64,000 nucleotides of DNA. Origin: Smithellaceae bacterium (GTDB taxonomy: Bacteria; Desulfobacterota; Syntrophia; Syntrophales; Smithellaceae). The stretch's first letter is position 1. Each line of letters begins with the position of its first letter. The notes under the pieces were generated by a model. It ran no database searches, was not told the origin of the DNA, and saw only the letters and a program-made list of their open reading frames with translations. Positions 24,834 to 33,570 of the stretch are shown piece after piece. The translations under genes were made by a program, and so were the position numbers. The stretch covers positions 62,001-126,000 of the forward strand of contig JAUYFM010000002.1 of the NCBI GenBank assembly GCA_030690945.1. The letters are read 5' to 3'.

Positions 24834-26078
24834 ATGGGTTGTTCGGAAGAATCAACATTTCCGGGGTGTGTTAAGGATGCAGCTGGCCGCGTGATACACG
24901 GCGGCCCGGTGTATCTTGTCTTTTTGAGTTTTTTTATTGTTCTATTTCTCGCCGGTGTCGTTTCAGGCGTTTATTCTTTATTTATTGAAGGCAGCCGCCA
25001 TGCTTACGGCACCTACCGCGAAATTCCGCTGGCGCTCTTAATTGCCACGTATATTTTTTTCGTTGTGGCGTCCACCGGGCTTTGCCTGGTTTCCTCCATC
25101 GGACACGTGTTCGGCAACCGCGATTTTCTGCCGATTGCCAAGCGTTCCGTGCTTCTAGCCCTGATTACGATCATATCAGGGTTTCTCGTGATCGGCCTGG
25201 AGATCGAAAACCCCTTCCGCATGATGCTCTATCTGTTTACTTCTGCTAATTTATCCTCAAACATCTGGTGGATGGGCACTTTGTATATGCTGTACATGAT
25301 ATTCATGGCGGTGGAATTTATTTTGCTGATGCGCGAATCTCATAGGATTGCCGCTTTTTTTGGATTCTTAAGCGTTCTTGCCGGTGTGTCGGCGCACAGC
25401 AATCTGGGCGGCATTTTTGCGATGCTGAGCGGCAGAGACGTCTGGTACGGGCCTTTTCTTCCTGTCTATTTTATATTGTCGGCGATGATGACGGGAAGTG
25501 CTTTCATTATCCTTTTTAGTATCGTGGCGCAGAAACTCCGCGGGCAAGGCATGAATGAAGACGAACAAAAGTCGCTTGCGCTCGTGAGTAAGTTGGCCAT
25601 GCTGATGATTGCCGCTGTGGCTTTTCTGACCATCTGGAAAATGATTACCATGACGACCGGCGGCGAAACCCGACTGATTACGCTGCATGAAACGATCAGT
25701 GGGTCCCATGCATTCAGTTTCTGGGTGCTGGAAATTGCCTGTGGACTGGTCATTCCCTTTGCCCTGTTGTTGTGGTCACGCGGCACGAAGCGAGGATTGA
25801 TGCTGGTTGCCTCGGGCCTTATGATTTTTAGCATTTTCTTCATGCGCCTGGATCTGGTGGTCATGGCTCAAATTGTTCCTTTGTATTGGGAGCTTGGCGT
25901 CAGGGAGTTTTCTCAATTGCATACTTACTCTCCCACGTGGAAAGAAATTCTTGTTGCCTTCGGGGGGATTGGGTTTTGCGGTATGGCATTTTTACTGGGA
26001 GAAAAGGTATTCAACGGGTTTAGCGGCATCCGTTGTGCAAACGCGGTCGAAAACGGAAAGGCTGAGAGTGAACCATGA
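24834..26078 (+). CDS. NrfD/PsrC-type membrane quinol-interacting subunit
   Basis: This 414-residue polytopic membrane protein has about nine to ten helices. VYLVFLSFFIVLFLAGVVSG, GLCLVSSIGHVFG and the conserved helix ends fit the NrfD/DmsC family, which exchanges electrons with menaquinol without haem. AAGGAA precedes the ATG. The start of the ferredoxin gene overlaps its end by four bases, matching the known pairing of NrfD with a four-cluster FeS subunit. It probably oxidises menaquinol and sends electrons outward to the cytochromes. Confidence 0.88.
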   Translation: MGCSEESTFPGCVKDAAGRVIHGGPVYLVFLSFFIVLFLAGVVSGVYSLFIEGSRHAYGTYREIPLALLIATYIFFVVASTGLCLVSSIGHVFGNRDFLPIAKRSVLLALITIISGFLVIGLEIENPFRMMLYLFTSANLSSNIWWMGTLYMLYMIFMAVEFILLMRESHRIAAFFGFLSVLAGVSAHSNLGGIFAMLSGRDVWYGPFLPVYFILSAMMTGSAFIILFSIVAQKLRGQGMNEDEQKSLALVSKLAMLMIAAVAFLTIWKMITMTTGGETRLITLHETISGSHAFSFWVLEIACGLVIPFALLLWSRGTKRGLMLVASGLMIFSIFFMRLDLVVMAQIVPLYWELGVREFSQLHTYSPTWKEILVAFGGIGFCGMAFLLGEKVFNGFSGIRCANAVENGKAESEP

Positions 26079-26824
26079 TTTTCAATCCGTTTGATACAGA
26101 AAAAATTTTGGAAAAATCGGAAACGGTTTCCGGGTTTGACCGCCGGGAATTTCTGAAAATCGGGCTTACGATTACCGGTGTATTTGCCGGCGGTTCGATC
26201 GCGTCTGTTGTATCTGCGGCTGAAAAGATATTTCCACGCGGTTCTTATGCGGAGAAGTATCCCTATAAACCGCATTACAGCATGGTGGTCCGGGTGGACC
26301 AGTGCATCGGATGCCGCCGTTGCGAAAAAGCGTGTGTGACCACCAATGCGGTGCCTGACTACGGTTGGCGCACGAAGGTTCTGGAACGGGAAGTTCCGGA
26401 AGCGATCGGTCAAAAAAGAGAGTTCATTCCGGTGCTTTGTAACCAATGCAATAATCCCCCCTGTGTCCGCGCCTGTCCTGTTCGGGCAACCTACAAGGAT
26501 AAGACCCATGGCATTGTGATGATGGACAACAAAAAATGCATCGGCTGCAAAATCTGCATGGTGGCCTGCCCTTATAATGCCAGGTATTTCAATGAAGAAA
26601 AACATGCCATCGACAAGTGTGATTTTTGTTTTGAATCGAGACTTTCCAGAGGAGAGAAAAATACCGCCTGTTCGGTTTATTGCCCGGCGGATGTCCGTGT
26701 GTTCGGCGATCTGTCCAATCCAAAAGATCGCGTATATCAATTGATTCATCAGTTGCAGAAGCCCGTCTGGGTTCTTAAAAAGGAAACAGACGCCAGGCCC
26801 AACATTTTTTACATGAAAGGGTAG
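26075..26824 (+). CDS. Tat-exported ferredoxin-like subunit with four [4Fe-4S] clusters
   Basis: This 249-residue protein has a Tat signal (DRREFLKIGLTITG) and four cysteine groups: CIGCRRCEKAC, CNQCNNPPCVRACP, CIGCKICMVACP, and a split CDFCFESRL...ACSVYCP. This is the NrfC/DmsB/HybA pattern. It relays electrons between the NrfD subunit and periplasmic cytochromes. The Tat signal places it outside the inner membrane. It overlaps the NrfD gene and is followed 11 bases later by the 12-haem cytochrome. Confidence 0.92.
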   Translation: MIFNPFDTEKILEKSETVSGFDRREFLKIGLTITGVFAGGSIASVVSAAEKIFPRGSYAEKYPYKPHYSMVVRVDQCIGCRRCEKACVTTNAVPDYGWRTKVLEREVPEAIGQKREFIPVLCNQCNNPPCVRACPVRATYKDKTHGIVMMDNKKCIGCKICMVACPYNARYFNEEKHAIDKCDFCFESRLSRGEKNTACSVYCPADVRVFGDLSNPKDRVYQLIHQLQKPVWVLKKETDARPNIFYMKG

Positions 26825-26835
26825 GCACGGGAGAA

Positions 26836-27921
26836 ATGTACAAACGGCTTATCGTCACCATCACTTTGCTTTTGATCTGTTTTGTATCGTCCGGTGTCAA
26901 GGCGGCGCAGCCGGCTAAAGGCATTCTATATACCAAACCGCTGGAATCCGTTATTTTTAGTCATCAGGACCATACAGGGAAAGATGTTTCCTGCGCCACC
27001 TGTCACAGCGGACTTTTTGAGATGGAAGCCCAGCACGTCCAGAATGCAAAAGACTTCACTATGGGCTCCCTGTACAAGGGGAAGTACTGCGGCGCCTGTC
27101 ATAATGGTAAAAAAGCGTTTGCGTCGAATACCCAATGCGCGCGTTGTCATCTCGGCTCCACTGCACAAGCACCGCAAAAAGAAACGACGACTTATAAAAT
27201 GTCCGTCACCTTAGGTAAGGGTGATAAAGGTGTGATCTTCAACCATGAAAAGCATATCAAGAAAGCAAGCTGCCGAAGCTGTCATAATTCCTTATTTCAA
27301 CCGAAAGAGGGAGCGGCCAAAATTAACCTGGCCGATCACACCAAGCAGCAGTATTGCTTTACCTGTCATGATCAGCAGGGGAAAAACGGTTTTACATCAA
27401 ATGATTGCAGCCGTTGTCATAAGAAGTCCATCACAGCGCCTGTGGAAACGATAAAATACGGTAAAGGCGCCAAAGCTGTTTCATTTAAACATGAAAGTCA
27501 TCAGATCAAAGGTGGTTGCAAGGCCTGTCATTCTCAGACATTTTCTTATCGCAAGGCTGAGACTAAAATTGATTTCAATGATCATGTTAACGGCAAATCC
27601 TGCTTTACCTGTCATGCTCCCAAAGGAGGATCTGCATTTTATGACTGTAATCGTTGCCATAAGGATAAGCCCGCCGCTAAGACGCCCGCTTATTATCCGG
27701 ATACGCTGAAATATAAAACCCCCATGCAAAATGTCTATTTCCACCACGCAAGCCATGCGGTCTTTGCATGTAATTCATGTCATCCCCAGACATTTGCCGT
27801 TAAAAAAGGCAAGACAAAAATGATTATGTCGGAAATGTTGCATGGCAAGACCTGTGGTATGTGTCACAACGGCAGTAAAGCATTTCCCGCGCAGGATTGC
27901 GCCAGGTGCCACAAGAAGTAG
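26836..27921 (+). CDS. Twelve-haem cytochrome c of four three-haem c7-like modules
   Basis: The 361 residues start with a signal peptide (MYKRLIVTITLLLICFVSSG). Twelve CxxCH motifs follow in four repeats of about 80 residues, each with a 'F.H..H' distal-His motif before its first haem (for example VIFSHQDHTGKDVSCATCH, VIFNHEKHIKKASCRSCH). The pattern is that of polymeric cytochromes made of c7-type triplets, which act as periplasmic electron wires or stores. It follows the NrfD and FeS genes and precedes the haem-attachment genes, so it is the likely acceptor of the quinol-oxidising module. Confidence 0.9.
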   Translation: MYKRLIVTITLLLICFVSSGVKAAQPAKGILYTKPLESVIFSHQDHTGKDVSCATCHSGLFEMEAQHVQNAKDFTMGSLYKGKYCGACHNGKKAFASNTQCARCHLGSTAQAPQKETTTYKMSVTLGKGDKGVIFNHEKHIKKASCRSCHNSLFQPKEGAAKINLADHTKQQYCFTCHDQQGKNGFTSNDCSRCHKKSITAPVETIKYGKGAKAVSFKHESHQIKGGCKACHSQTFSYRKAETKIDFNDHVNGKSCFTCHAPKGGSAFYDCNRCHKDKPAAKTPAYYPDTLKYKTPMQNVYFHHASHAVFACNSCHPQTFAVKKGKTKMIMSEMLHGKTCGMCHNGSKAFPAQDCARCHKK

Positions 27922-27949
27922 ATATTAATATCTTCAGGAGAAAATTCAT

Positions 27950-29338
27950 TTGAGCAAAAACAAATCCGGCATCTGGTCATTCTTTTCATCTGTTCGACTG
28001 GCTATTGTTTTACTTTCACTGATCGCTTTTTTTGCTTTGATTGGAACGCTGGTCCCTCAGCGGGAAGCGGCTGCGGAGTTGGCGGGCCTTATATCGCCTA
28101 GGCTTTTTTCCCTTCTGGATAAGATGCAGTTTTTCGATCTGTACCACTCCGTCTGGTTTTTCCTTTTAATGGGTCTTCTGACTGTTAATCTGCTTATCTG
28201 TTCACTGGATCGCTTACCAATGGTCTGGCGGCGTTTCCGTATGCGTCTATCACCACAAAATGATGATGTATTTAAAGACTGTCCCGAAGAAAATTCTATT
28301 CGGGCGAAGGCCGATATGGCGCAGGCGGCGGATGCAGCTGCCTCACTATTGAAAAAGAGATACCGAAAATTTGTACGAACGGATGAAGCAGGCCGCGCTT
28401 TCCTTTGCGCCGATAAGGGGCGCTTCTCTCTTTTCGGCGTGTATATCGTTCACCTGAGCATTCTGGTCTTAATTGCCGGCGTCATTATCGGATCGGTTTT
28501 CGGCATGGAGGCTTACGTCAATATCACTGAGGGCGAGACGGTAAACACCGTCAATCTGCGCAGGGGCAGCCAGAGTCTTCCCCTGCCTTTTTCCGTGCGC
28601 TGTGACAAGTTCACCGTCGATCTCTATGAAAGCGGCGCGCCGAAAACCTTTCAATCAGATTTGACATTTTTTAAGGATAACCAAATCGTCCAGCAGGGGA
28701 AGCTTCTCGTCAACCATCCCATCGAGATTGAAGGGTTCCGTTTTTATCAGGCCAGTTATGGCGCGGCTCCGGGCGGGAAAGCGACACTGGCTTTATTGCG
28801 AGCCGATGGCCGCCGTGACATCATAAATGTCGGCGCGGGCTACGCGTTTGAACTTCCGGGCAAAGAAGGAACCTTTAATATTTTGCGGATGGAAGAAAAT
28901 CTGATGAAAATGGGGCCCGCGATCAAAGTCGTTGTTCGTTCCAAAAAGGAAGAAGTCTCCTTCTGGGTGTTTCAGCAGATCGATAAGATCAAACAAACAA
29001 ACCCGGATATCATTCAACAGGTAGCTATTTTCAATCCCGGTCTTTTCCGCCCATACACGTTTGTGCTATTAGGATTGGAAGAAAAGTATTTCACCGGCCT
29101 GCAGGTGAGTAGGGATCCGGGGACGCCCGTGGTTGCCGCCGCCGCGTTGCTGCTGATTTGCGGATTGATGATGGTTTTGTTTTCTTATTCCCGGCAGATC
29201 TGGATTCGGATCGATCAGAAAAAAGAAGGTGTGCGCATTTGCATTGCAGGGCGCAGCTACAGGAACAAGACCGGTCTGGAACGGGAACTGCAATATCTCA
29301 TCGCTGAGCTTAAAGATAATCTGGAGAAGTCCAAATGA
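27950..29338 (+). CDS. resB: Cytochrome c biogenesis protein ResB/CcsB-like
   Basis: This 462-residue protein starts at TTG, with AGGAGA upstream. Helices occur at about 15-40, 65-85 and 165-190, then a large periplasmic part (with ITEGETVNTVNLRRGSQSLP) and a last helix near 395-415. The SVRLAIVLLSLIAFFALIGT start is the family hallmark. With CcsA it forms the system II cytochrome c synthase that carries haem across the membrane and attaches it to CxxCH. Its place directly after the cytochrome genes suggests dedicated maturation. It overlaps ccsA by four bases. Confidence 0.9.
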   Translation: MSKNKSGIWSFFSSVRLAIVLLSLIAFFALIGTLVPQREAAAELAGLISPRLFSLLDKMQFFDLYHSVWFFLLMGLLTVNLLICSLDRLPMVWRRFRMRLSPQNDDVFKDCPEENSIRAKADMAQAADAAASLLKKRYRKFVRTDEAGRAFLCADKGRFSLFGVYIVHLSILVLIAGVIIGSVFGMEAYVNITEGETVNTVNLRRGSQSLPLPFSVRCDKFTVDLYESGAPKTFQSDLTFFKDNQIVQQGKLLVNHPIEIEGFRFYQASYGAAPGGKATLALLRADGRRDIINVGAGYAFELPGKEGTFNILRMEENLMKMGPAIKVVVRSKKEEVSFWVFQQIDKIKQTNPDIIQQVAIFNPGLFRPYTFVLLGLEEKYFTGLQVSRDPGTPVVAAAALLLICGLMMVLFSYSRQIWIRIDQKKEGVRICIAGRSYRNKTGLERELQYLIAELKDNLEKSK

Positions 29339-30180
29339 TTAATACAACCATTCTGAGTTGGGTGACCTTCGTCTATTTTGCCGCTTTTGTTTTTTATCTA
29401 TTCCGGATGATTCTGGGCCGGGAGTTCTGGGGAAAGCTCGCGACGTGGACGGCGCTTGCGGGTCTTGTCGCCCAGAGTGTTGCATTAATTATCCGCTGGA
29501 AAACGTCATACGACCTCGGCATGGGCCATGCGCCTTTATCCAACTTTTACGAGTCTCTGATCTTTTTCGCCTGGACGATCGTGCTTCTGTATCTGCTGAT
29601 GGAGTGGCGTTTGAAAAATCGCAGTATCGGCGTTTTTGTGATGCCTGTGGCGTTTCTGATCATGGCTTACGCGTCCATCGCGCCCGGCATCAACAATCGC
29701 ATCGAGCCGCTTATTCCTGCATTACAGAGCAATTGGCTGACCTCGCATGTGCTGACCTGCTTTATGGGCTATGCCGCATTTACCGTGGCATTTGCACTGG
29801 GTATCATGTTTTTTATCAAGCAGGCGGCGGGCAATGATTCGTCGAAATCCGGTGCTTTTATCCGACGGCTTCCATCCGAATATCAGATGGACGAACTGAT
29901 GTATTCCTGTGCCGCTTTGGGTTTTATCTTCTTGACGCTGGGCATTGTGACCGGTTCCGTCTGGGCGCACTATGCCTGGGGGTCTTACTGGAGTTGGGAT
30001 CCGAAGGAAACTTGGTCGCTGATCACCTGGCTCGTCTATGCCGTCATGCTGCACACCCGCCTGGTGCGCGGCTGGCGCGGGCGGCGGATGGCGATCATGG
30101 CAATTGTCGGCTTTGCCTGCGTTTTGTTCACCTATTTGGGCGTGAATTTCCTGCCAAGTCTGCACAGCTACACGAATTGA
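29335..30180 (+). CDS. ccsA: Cytochrome c synthase subunit CcsA/ResC
   Basis: This 281-residue polytopic protein has about eight helices and the haem-handling WWD motif, here WGSYWSWDPKETWSLITW near residues 222-239. Conserved His are in GMGHAPLSNFYESL and later in helices (HVLTC, HTRLVRG). It pairs with ResB to export and ligate haem. The gene ends the rightward electron-transfer set, and a palindromic element follows before the convergent peroxiredoxin gene. Confidence 0.92.
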   Translation: MINTTILSWVTFVYFAAFVFYLFRMILGREFWGKLATWTALAGLVAQSVALIIRWKTSYDLGMGHAPLSNFYESLIFFAWTIVLLYLLMEWRLKNRSIGVFVMPVAFLIMAYASIAPGINNRIEPLIPALQSNWLTSHVLTCFMGYAAFTVAFALGIMFFIKQAAGNDSSKSGAFIRRLPSEYQMDELMYSCAALGFIFLTLGIVTGSVWAHYAWGSYWSWDPKETWSLITWLVYAVMLHTRLVRGWRGRRMAIMAIVGFACVLFTYLGVNFLPSLHSYTN

Positions 30181-30190
30181 TGACATGCTT

Positions 30191-30240
30191 CGTAGGGAAC
30201 AGTCTTGCCACCCGCAGGGGTGGTCGCGACTGTTCACTAC
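30191..30240. repeat. Palindromic element, CGTAGGGAAC family
   Basis: Outer arms CGTAGGGAACAGTC and GACTGTTCACTAC enclose an inner CCACCC-GCAG-GGGTGG hairpin. The outer sequence is shared with the elements at 33597-33626 and 60667-60693. It sits between convergent genes and could also damp transcription, but there is no T-run. Confidence 0.6.
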
Positions 30241-30698
30241 TGTTTCTTTAAGAAATCCAGAACCTCGTTAATATCCGGTAATTCGCGAATCGGATAGACT
30301 TTCACAAAAATCGCTTTTCTTTGCTCGTCAAGAATGACGTTGGCTCGTTCCGAGAAACCGAACTTATCGATGAACAAACCAAGCTTTGCGGCCATGCCGC
30401 CGTGCGGCCAGAAATCCGCCAGCAGATCGACTTTTTCAATTCCCAGATTTTTCGCCCACGCTTTCTTGCAGGGCACGGAATCCACTGAAAATCCCAGCGG
30501 CACGGTATTGAGCAACTGAAAGGTTTCAAAGTTGGTTTCCAGCGATTGCATCTGTTTGGCGCAAACTTCCGTCCAGGCCAGCGGATGAAAAGAGAGCAGA
30601 ATCTTTTTGCCTGAAAGCTGTACCGTATCAACTGCCGCTTCCGTATGACTCTTTAATGAAAAATCCCCAAATACATTACCGACTTGAATTCTGGCCAT
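30237..30698 (-). CDS. Peroxiredoxin (AhpC/TSA family)
   Basis: This 153-residue thioredoxin-fold protein reduces hydroperoxides. The active-site region reads FHPLAWTEVCAKQ, a variant of the classic PLAFTxVCTxE box with the peroxidatic Cys near residue 46. A second Cys lies at SVDSVPCKKAW and could be resolving. The downstream FWPHGGMAAKLG matches the family. There is no signal peptide. It is convergent with ccsA and separated from the next leftward gene by about 200 bases of repeats. Confidence 0.85.
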   Translation of the reverse strand: MARIQVGNVFGDFSLKSHTEAAVDTVQLSGKKILLSFHPLAWTEVCAKQMQSLETNFETFQLLNTVPLGFSVDSVPCKKAWAKNLGIEKVDLLADFWPHGGMAAKLGLFIDKFGFSERANVILDEQRKAIFVKVYPIRELPDINEVLDFLKKQ

Positions 30699-30729
30699 GT
30701 TATTTTCTCCTTTTCTTTAATGAAGTGCG

Positions 30730-30803
30730 CTGGTTCAAATCTTTGATTTGAACCAGAATGCTCAATGCCAAATCCACAACGGTTCAAGTCTGAGACTTGA
30801 GCC
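30730..30803. repeat. Two palindromes of the GGTTCAA family
   Basis: CTGGTTCAAAT...ATTTGAACCAG spans 30730-30756, and GGTTCAAGTCT...AGACTTGAGCC spans 30781-30803. Both follow the scheme GGTTCAAnTCT-loop-AGAnTTGAACC, which also appears twice at 60698-60779. They are small hairpins in non-coding DNA, like REP elements. Confidence 0.65.
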
Positions 30804-30866
30804 AACGAGCCTTTGACATTTGTGTCCGGCATTCGCCGGATTCTGTCCCGCTGTGGCGGGACTCCA

Positions 30867-30894
30867 CCTTCGGCCTTCAGTCTTCGGTCTTCAG
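30867..30894. repeat. Heptamer repeat (CCTTCAG type), four units
   Basis: The units CCTTCGG, CCTTCAG, TCTTCGG and TCTTCAG run without a gap up to the end of the leftward glyoxalase II-like gene. They are the same heptamer as in the array at 33633-33674. Confidence 0.7.
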
Positions 30895-30897
30895 CCT

Positions 30898-31596
30898 CTA
30901 ATCTATTGTCATCAGTGACTGCCAACGTTCCCATTCGGTTGCGTGCGGCAGGTCGTGATCTTTAATCAGTTTTAAAATGGGTTCCTCATTGAACCTCAAA
31001 TAGGGATTGACCTTACGTTCATCAGCCATCGTGGAATAGACAAAGTCCGGGTCGTAGCATTTCCGGAAACGTTCGATGTCTTTATTATCCGGCTCCAGAT
31101 GTCTGGCGAAGGCCAGTGAATCGCGGACATAGTCGTGTCCCGCGAAAACCCGGGTATCATCCGGCAGAGTCATCAGACGTTTGATTGATTCAAAGAAGCC
31201 TTTTGGGTCACCGGAAAAACAATTGCCAATGGTCGCGTTAAATAGCGTGTCGCCGGTAATCAGATTGCTGCCTGCGTGAAAACAAATAGAGTCTTTGGAA
31301 TGACCGGGTGTCCGGTAAACAACAACGGGCTCATGGTCAATCAGGATGTTTTCGTTATCGGGCAGTGTTGTGCAATCCAGAAATTGGGCTTTTGTTTCTC
31401 TGAGCAGATAGTCGTTACCCGGTGTGTGATCGAAATGCTGATGAGTATTCGTGACATAAGTCAGCGTCAGGGAATACTTGTTCAGAAAAGCCAGTATTTC
31501 CTGCCATGCGCCGCCGTCGATGGCCAGGGCGTCGGTCTTGCCGTAAAGAAGATAGGCCAGATTGTCACCGTATCGAAACTGTTCAATGTTGAGCAT
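30898..31596 (-). CDS. Metallo-beta-lactamase-fold hydrolase, glyoxalase II-like
   Basis: This 232-residue MBL-fold enzyme has the two-metal motif TNTHQHFDHTPGN (HxHxDH), GHSKDSICFHAG with the next His, and GDTLFNATIGNC with the bridging Asp. The region from about 165 (FAGHDYVRDSL...) and the end resemble hydroxyacylglutathione hydrolases (GloB), which split S-lactoyl-thiols. In an anaerobe the thiol may not be glutathione. It is followed upstream by an isochorismatase-like gene on the same strand, 10 bases away. Confidence 0.85.
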   Translation of the reverse strand: MLNIEQFRYGDNLAYLLYGKTDALAIDGGAWQEILAFLNKYSLTLTYVTNTHQHFDHTPGNDYLLRETKAQFLDCTTLPDNENILIDHEPVVVYRTPGHSKDSICFHAGSNLITGDTLFNATIGNCFSGDPKGFFESIKRLMTLPDDTRVFAGHDYVRDSLAFARHLEPDNKDIERFRKCYDPDFVYSTMADERKVNPYLRFNEEPILKLIKDHDLPHATEWERWQSLMTID

Positions 31597-31606
31597 GTTG
31601 GTTCCT

Positions 31607-32146
31607 TTATTTCACAATTTTAAAAATTTCTTTGGCTTTCGGGTCGGCGGCGGTGCGTAGGAGTTCGAATAAAACCATTTCCGTAGAGGTGATCTGCGCG
31701 CCGGCGCTTTTAATGGCCTGAATGCCCACCTCGCGGTTTTCCGGCGTGCGCGACGAAACGGCGTCCGCGACCAGATGAACCGTGTAACCGTTCGCCATTA
31801 AATCCAATGCGGTCTGATAAACGCAAACGTGGCATTCGATGCCGGTCAGGACCACATGCCGGCGGGTGACGGATTCCAACTGATCATGAAATAAGGCGTT
31901 GGCCCAGCAGCTGAAAGATTCCTTGGCAATCGGCCGGACGCCTTCGAGCTCTCCTGACAGTTGGGGAATGGTCGGCCCCAGTTTTTCGGGGATTTGTTCC
32001 GTCACCATGATTGGCAGGTTCAGCGCCTTGAATCCCTGAATCAGCTTGGCGCTGTTGGCAAAAAGGTTTTCTTTGTCAACCATGACCCGGGCCAGATTGC
32101 CCTGAAAATCGATCATAATTAATACGGCGGCGGTGCGGCTGAGCAT
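31607..32146 (-). CDS. Isochorismatase-family hydrolase
   Basis: This 179-residue cysteine hydrolase has the family triad in order: Asp in LIMIDFQGNLA, a central Lys in PEKLGPTI, and the nucleophile Cys in LTGIECHVCVYQTALDL, preceded by the usual cis-peptide region. The end has the ADAVSSRTPENREVGI motif. These enzymes hydrolyse amides, imidates or enol ethers (nicotinamidase, isochorismatase and YcaC types). The substrate is unknown. It probably shares an operon with the glyoxalase II-like gene. Confidence 0.87.
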   Translation of the reverse strand: MLSRTAAVLIMIDFQGNLARVMVDKENLFANSAKLIQGFKALNLPIMVTEQIPEKLGPTIPQLSGELEGVRPIAKESFSCWANALFHDQLESVTRRHVVLTGIECHVCVYQTALDLMANGYTVHLVADAVSSRTPENREVGIQAIKSAGAQITSTEMVLFELLRTAADPKAKEIFKIVK

Positions 32147-32174
32147 GGTTCCTCCATCGTTATCTATTTTCGTT

Positions 32175-32214
32175 TTGACAAGACAATCTAGTTAATTTGC
32201 TTAATTCTTGTCAA
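32175..32214. promoter_or_regulatory. Nine-base inverted repeat over the fdhD promoter
   Basis: TTGACAAGA (32175-32183) and its perfect reverse complement TCTTGTCAA (32206-32214) are separated by 22 bases. The left arm contains a TTGACA -35 box. The arrangement suits a dimeric regulator covering the promoter. It makes an in-frame TTG at 32208 an unlikely start. Confidence 0.45.
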
Positions 32215-32237
32215 TCATTATTATTGCTGGTAAAAGA

Positions 32238-33038
32238 ATGAAGAAAATGGGAAGAGAAATGACTTTACCTACTTGTGAAAATGTTCTGTTGCATGAATAC
32301 CGTGACGGCGCTTTAACTGAAGTGTCGCTGCCGTTTTCCACGGAATATGCTGTGCTCCTCAAAATCAACGGCAGCGCTTACATTACGATGGCCTGTTCAG
32401 GCAATTACCTGCAGGAACACATTACCGGTTATTTAATAACGGAAGGAATTATCAATAGCATTGATCAAATTGAAAAAATGGAAATTGACGAAGCCAATTT
32501 AATAATCAATGCTGTTTTGGCCAAAGATAAGGTCATTGATGAAAAACTCGAACGCATTAAAACCATTTCCGCCGCCGGCGGCAGAAGCAGAAAAAATCTG
32601 CCTTCCTGTGACCTGATCCGCAAAGATCTGCCGCAGGTCCGGGCGGAGGTTATCCTGAAATCCATGAGTGAATTCCTGACCTATTCACGGGAACATGAGT
32701 CCACACACGGTGTCCACAGCGCCGCGCTGTATTCGCTCACAGGCAAGCGCCTGGTTTTCTTCGACGAGATCGGCAGGCACAACGCCATCGACAAAGTCAT
32801 CGGCAATGCGGCGATCAATCACCTAACGATTGAAGACAAGATGATCTGCTCGACCGGACGCATCTCCAGCGAAATCGCTTTTAAATTCATTAACGCCCAT
32901 GCGCCAGTTCTGATCACGCGTGCGTCGCCAACTACGCTGAGCGTCAGGCTCCTGCGGCAGTATAACATTCTGAGCATCATCCGCGCAGTGAACGGCCGGT
33001 TTTATGTCGTGAATGGCAGAGAAAAAATTATTCTGTAA
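32238..33038 (+). CDS. fdhD: Formate dehydrogenase accessory sulfurtransferase FdhD
   Basis: About 266 residues. FdhD moves sulfur from a cysteine desulfurase to the Mo/W-bisMGD cofactor of formate dehydrogenases. Recognisable blocks are EHITGYLITEGII, STHGVHSAALYSL, FFDEIGRHNAIDKVIGNA, STGRISSEIAFK and VLITRASPTTLSV. The mobile loop normally holding CxxC has a single Cys (LPSCDLI), so sulfur transfer may use one thiol. ATG codons at 32238, 32247 and 32259 are all possible starts with weak ribosome sites; I chose the first. No formate dehydrogenase gene lies in the window. Confidence 0.9.
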   Translation: MKKMGREMTLPTCENVLLHEYRDGALTEVSLPFSTEYAVLLKINGSAYITMACSGNYLQEHITGYLITEGIINSIDQIEKMEIDEANLIINAVLAKDKVIDEKLERIKTISAAGGRSRKNLPSCDLIRKDLPQVRAEVILKSMSEFLTYSREHESTHGVHSAALYSLTGKRLVFFDEIGRHNAIDKVIGNAAINHLTIEDKMICSTGRISSEIAFKFINAHAPVLITRASPTTLSVRLLRQYNILSIIRAVNGRFYVVNGREKIIL

Positions 33039-33125
33039 ATCTAAAACGGGTCATGGATTATGGGTATGGGTGACGGGACGAAGTTATCCGGTCAGCAGGT
33101 AGAGAAGGATAAGAGAATAGCGGAG

Positions 33126-33139
33126 CCTTCAGCCTTAAG
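33126..33139. repeat. Heptamer repeat (CCTTCAG type), two units
   Basis: CCTTCAG then CCTTAAG lie between the end of fdhD and the end of the convergent epimerase gene. Confidence 0.45.
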
Positions 33140-33149
33140 CCTAGAATCT

Positions 33150-33551
33150 CTATTTCTTCTCGCTCAGTTCCAGCAGGATGCCGCCGGTGGATTTGGGATG
33201 CACGAAAGCGATTTTTGCGCCGCCTGCACCGTAGCGTGGTTTTTCATCAATCAGACGAACGCCTTTGGCTTTAAGTTCGATAAGCGCCGCCTCCAGATCA
33301 TCCACGCGCAGCGCCAGATGCTGAAGGCCTTCGCCATTTTTTTCAATATATTTGGCAATGGGTCCGTCCGGCGATGTGGATTCCAGAAGTTCGATTTCCG
33401 AATCCCCCACGGGGAAGAAACAAACCTTTACTTTCTGTTCGGCCACTTCCTCCACGCCCGCCGATTTGATGCCGAGCATTTCATAAAGCTTGGAACTTTC
33501 TGCCAGGTTCTTCACCGCGATTCCGATGTGATCAATTTTTAAAATGTTCAT
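33150..33551 (-). CDS. mce: Methylmalonyl-CoA epimerase
   Basis: This 133-residue VOC-fold enzyme interconverts (R)- and (S)-methylmalonyl-CoA in propionate metabolism. Metal ligands are in [12 protein letters not shown] (His), EIELLES (Glu), [11 protein letters not shown] (His) and ILLELSEK (Glu). [27 protein letters not shown] and [14 protein letters not shown] are near-diagnostic. It lies downstream of meaB on the same strand, supporting a methylmalonyl-CoA pathway, although the mutase itself is not in the window. Confidence 0.95.
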   Translation of the reverse strand: MNILKIDHIGIAVKNLAESSKLYEMLGIKSAGVEEVAEQKVKVCFFPVGDSEIELLESTSPDGPIAKYIEKNGEGLQHLALRVDDLEAALIELKAKGVRLIDEKPRYGAGGAKIAFVHPKSTGGILLELSEKK

Positions 33552-33570
33552 GATATTCTCCTGCGTAATA

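Noticed and set aside
30191-30240. Intrinsic terminator for ccsA
   Set aside because: A strong hairpin but no T-run; it fits the dispersed palindrome family better.
33060-33542. Rightward 160-codon reading frame over the epimerase
   Set aside because: It is the antisense shadow of the clear methylmalonyl-CoA epimerase gene.
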